Source: Ignavibacteriaceae bacterium (lineage in GTDB: Bacteria > Bacteroidota > Ignavibacteria > Ignavibacteriales > Ignavibacteriaceae). Taken from it: 6,028 nucleotides of DNA. Numbering within the stretch: position 1 is the stretch's first letter; each line of letters starts with the position of its first letter. This document shows positions 4,977 through 6,028 of this stretch, piece after piece. The stretch lies in assembly GCA_026193755.1 (NCBI GenBank), contig JAPHUI010000215.1, positions 1-6,028 on the forward strand, written 5' to 3'. The notes beneath the pieces were generated by a model. That model searched no databases, had not been told where the DNA came from, and was given only the letters and a program-made list of their open reading frames with translations. A program made the position numbers and the translations under genes.

Positions 4977-6028
4977 ATGAAAAAAGTAGTTATCACATCT
5001 GCAAAAAGAACTCCGATAGGTTCTTTTTCTGGTTCGCTCTCTTCTTTATCAGCGGCACAATTAGGAAGTATCGCAATAAAGGGGGTTTTAGAGAATTCCA
5101 AAATATCACCAGAACTGGTGGATGAAGTAATAATGGGGAATGTACTTACCGGTGGACAAGGTCAGGCTCCGGCAAGGCAAGCAGCATTATTTGCCGGTCT
5201 CCCGGACAAGACAGAGTGCATGACAATAAATAAAATGTGCGGTAGTGGTCTAAAGGCGGTAATGCTGGCTGCTCAAGCAATACAAAATAATGATGCTGAA
5301 ATAATAATAGCTGGTGGTCAGGAAAGTATGTCCAATGCACCATATGTGCTTGATAAAGCCAGATCGGGATATCGCCTTGGTAATGGAGAAATTGTTGATT
5401 CGATGGTTAAGGATGGGCTTTGGGATGTTTATAACAATGTTCATATGGGAAATTGTGCCGAAGCTTGTGCAAAAGATTTTCAATTTAAAAGAGAAGAGTT
5501 AGATGTATTTGCAATCAATTCTTATAAGAAAGCAATTGAGGCTCAAAAAAATAATAAGTTCAAAGATGAAATGATTGATGTAAAAGTAAAAGCCGGAAAG
5601 GAAGAGGTAGTTGTAAATGTTGATGAAGAACCCGGTAAAGTGAAGTTTGATAAAATACCCTCACTCAGACCTGTATTTGATAAGAACGGTGTCGTAACTG
5701 CCGCTAATGCATCCAGTATTAATGATGGAGCTGCTGCATTGCTGGTAATGAGTGAGGAAAAAGCTAAAGAGCTTGGATTAAAGCCTCTTGTTGAAATAGT
5801 AGCTCAATCTTCAACTGCAAAAGCCCCGATTGAATTTACAACAGCACCTGCTGATTCAATAAATAAGGTATTAAAGAAAGCAAACTTGAAACTTTCAGAT
5901 ATTAATCTCTTTGAAATAAATGAAGCATTTGCTGTTGTTTCATTAGCAAATAACAAAATACTCGGTTTAAATACTGATATTGTAAACGTAAATGGAGGAG
6001 CTGTTGCTTTAGGTCATCCTATTGGTGC
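4977..6028 (+). CDS. Acetyl-CoA C-acetyltransferase (thiolase), 3' end cut off
   Basis: Reading from ATG 4977 the frame stays open to the window edge: 350 codons plus two bases. The start is supported by AGAGGG at 4967-4972 and by the family N terminus (MKKVVITSAKRTPIGSFSGSL). Thiolase marks are the nucleophilic Cys88 in NKMCGSGLKAV, the loop HMGNCAEACAKDF (156-168), NEAFA (315-319) and GHPIG with His347 (346-350). The second catalytic Cys, in the usual CGGxG motif, lies past the edge, about 40 residues before a normal end near 390. The enzyme joins two acetyl-CoA to acetoacetyl-CoA or runs the reverse thiolysis in the cytoplasm. Whether it serves fatty-acid or amino-acid breakdown, or ketone/polyester or isoprenoid synthesis, cannot be read from this window. 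Substrate length is likewise open; similarity to AtoB/ThlA-type enzymes suggests C4. It follows a probable terminator and so begins a separate unit. Confidence 0.93.
   Translation, partial: MKKVVITSAKRTPIGSFSGSLSSLSAAQLGSIAIKGVLENSKISPELVDEVIMGNVLTGGQGQAPARQAALFAGLPDKTECMTINKMCGSGLKAVMLAAQAIQNNDAEIIIAGGQESMSNAPYVLDKARSGYRLGNGEIVDSMVKDGLWDVYNNVHMGNCAEACAKDFQFKREELDVFAINSYKKAIEAQKNNKFKDEMIDVKVKAGKEEVVVNVDEEPGKVKFDKIPSLRPVFDKNGVVTAANASSINDGAAALLVMSEEKAKELGLKPLVEIVAQSSTAKAPIEFTTAPADSINKVLKKANLKLSDINLFEINEAFAVVSLANNKILGLNTDIVNVNGGAVALGHPIG

Noticed and set aside
5146..5502. Two minus-strand frames (5146-5343, 5250-5483) and one out-of-frame plus-strand frame (5314-5502)
   Set aside because: All lie within the thiolase gene, whose own frame carries every catalytic motif; none shows a ribosome-binding site or domain.
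1..6028. A novel multi-gene system (defence, secretion, biosynthesis or mobile element)
   Set aside because: All seven genes have recognisable families, and all but DUF2795 have a known core role. No effector, toxin, reverse transcriptase, nuclease array or repeat cluster is visible on either strand.

Overview
This AT-rich window carries seven genes, all on the + strand, and every one reads as chromosomal housekeeping. Several details suggest a member of the Bacteroidota/Ignavibacteriota/Chlorobi (FCB) group. A YbeY tail has Asp in place of the third metal-binding His. A small acidic DUF2795 protein sits next to an M23 peptidase. A TTG-N20-TAnnTTTG promoter lies in front of that peptidase. 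Start codons with and without a Shine-Dalgarno sequence are mixed. HprK together with a short HPF fits Ignavibacteria/Chlorobi better than Bacteroides, but this placement is inference and no 16S or marker search was possible.

Layout: 1-135 is the C-terminal end of ybeY, cut by the window edge. A gene-free gap of 183 bp (136-318) holds two stem-loops; the second lies just before a XerC-type tyrosine recombinase (319-1200). That gene is followed, with almost no spacing, by a short ribosome hibernation factor (1210-1512) and HPr kinase/phosphorylase (1509-2522, ATGA overlap). The three look like one operon. After 55 bp containing a good FCB-type promoter come a membrane-anchored M23 peptidase (2578-3519), a DUF2795 protein starting 1 nt after its stop codon (3521-3742), and the DNA polymerase III delta' subunit (3766-4881). 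A stem-loop exactly fills the short gap before delta'. An AT-rich hairpin at 4900-4936 probably ends this unit. A thiolase (4977 to window end) opens the next one and is cut off at the right edge.

Functionally the genes cover rRNA maturation (YbeY), chromosome dimer resolution (Xer), ribosome hibernation (HPF), carbon/PTS signalling (HprK), cell-wall remodelling (M23), replication clamp loading (HolB) and acyl-CoA metabolism (thiolase). I see no mobile element, CRISPR array, tRNA, rRNA, defence island or biosynthetic cluster, and no convincing undescribed system. The points most worth a second look are regulatory: the near-leaderless promoter of the M23 gene, the stem-loops that abut start codons, and the coupled hpf-hprK pair with no PTS genes in view.
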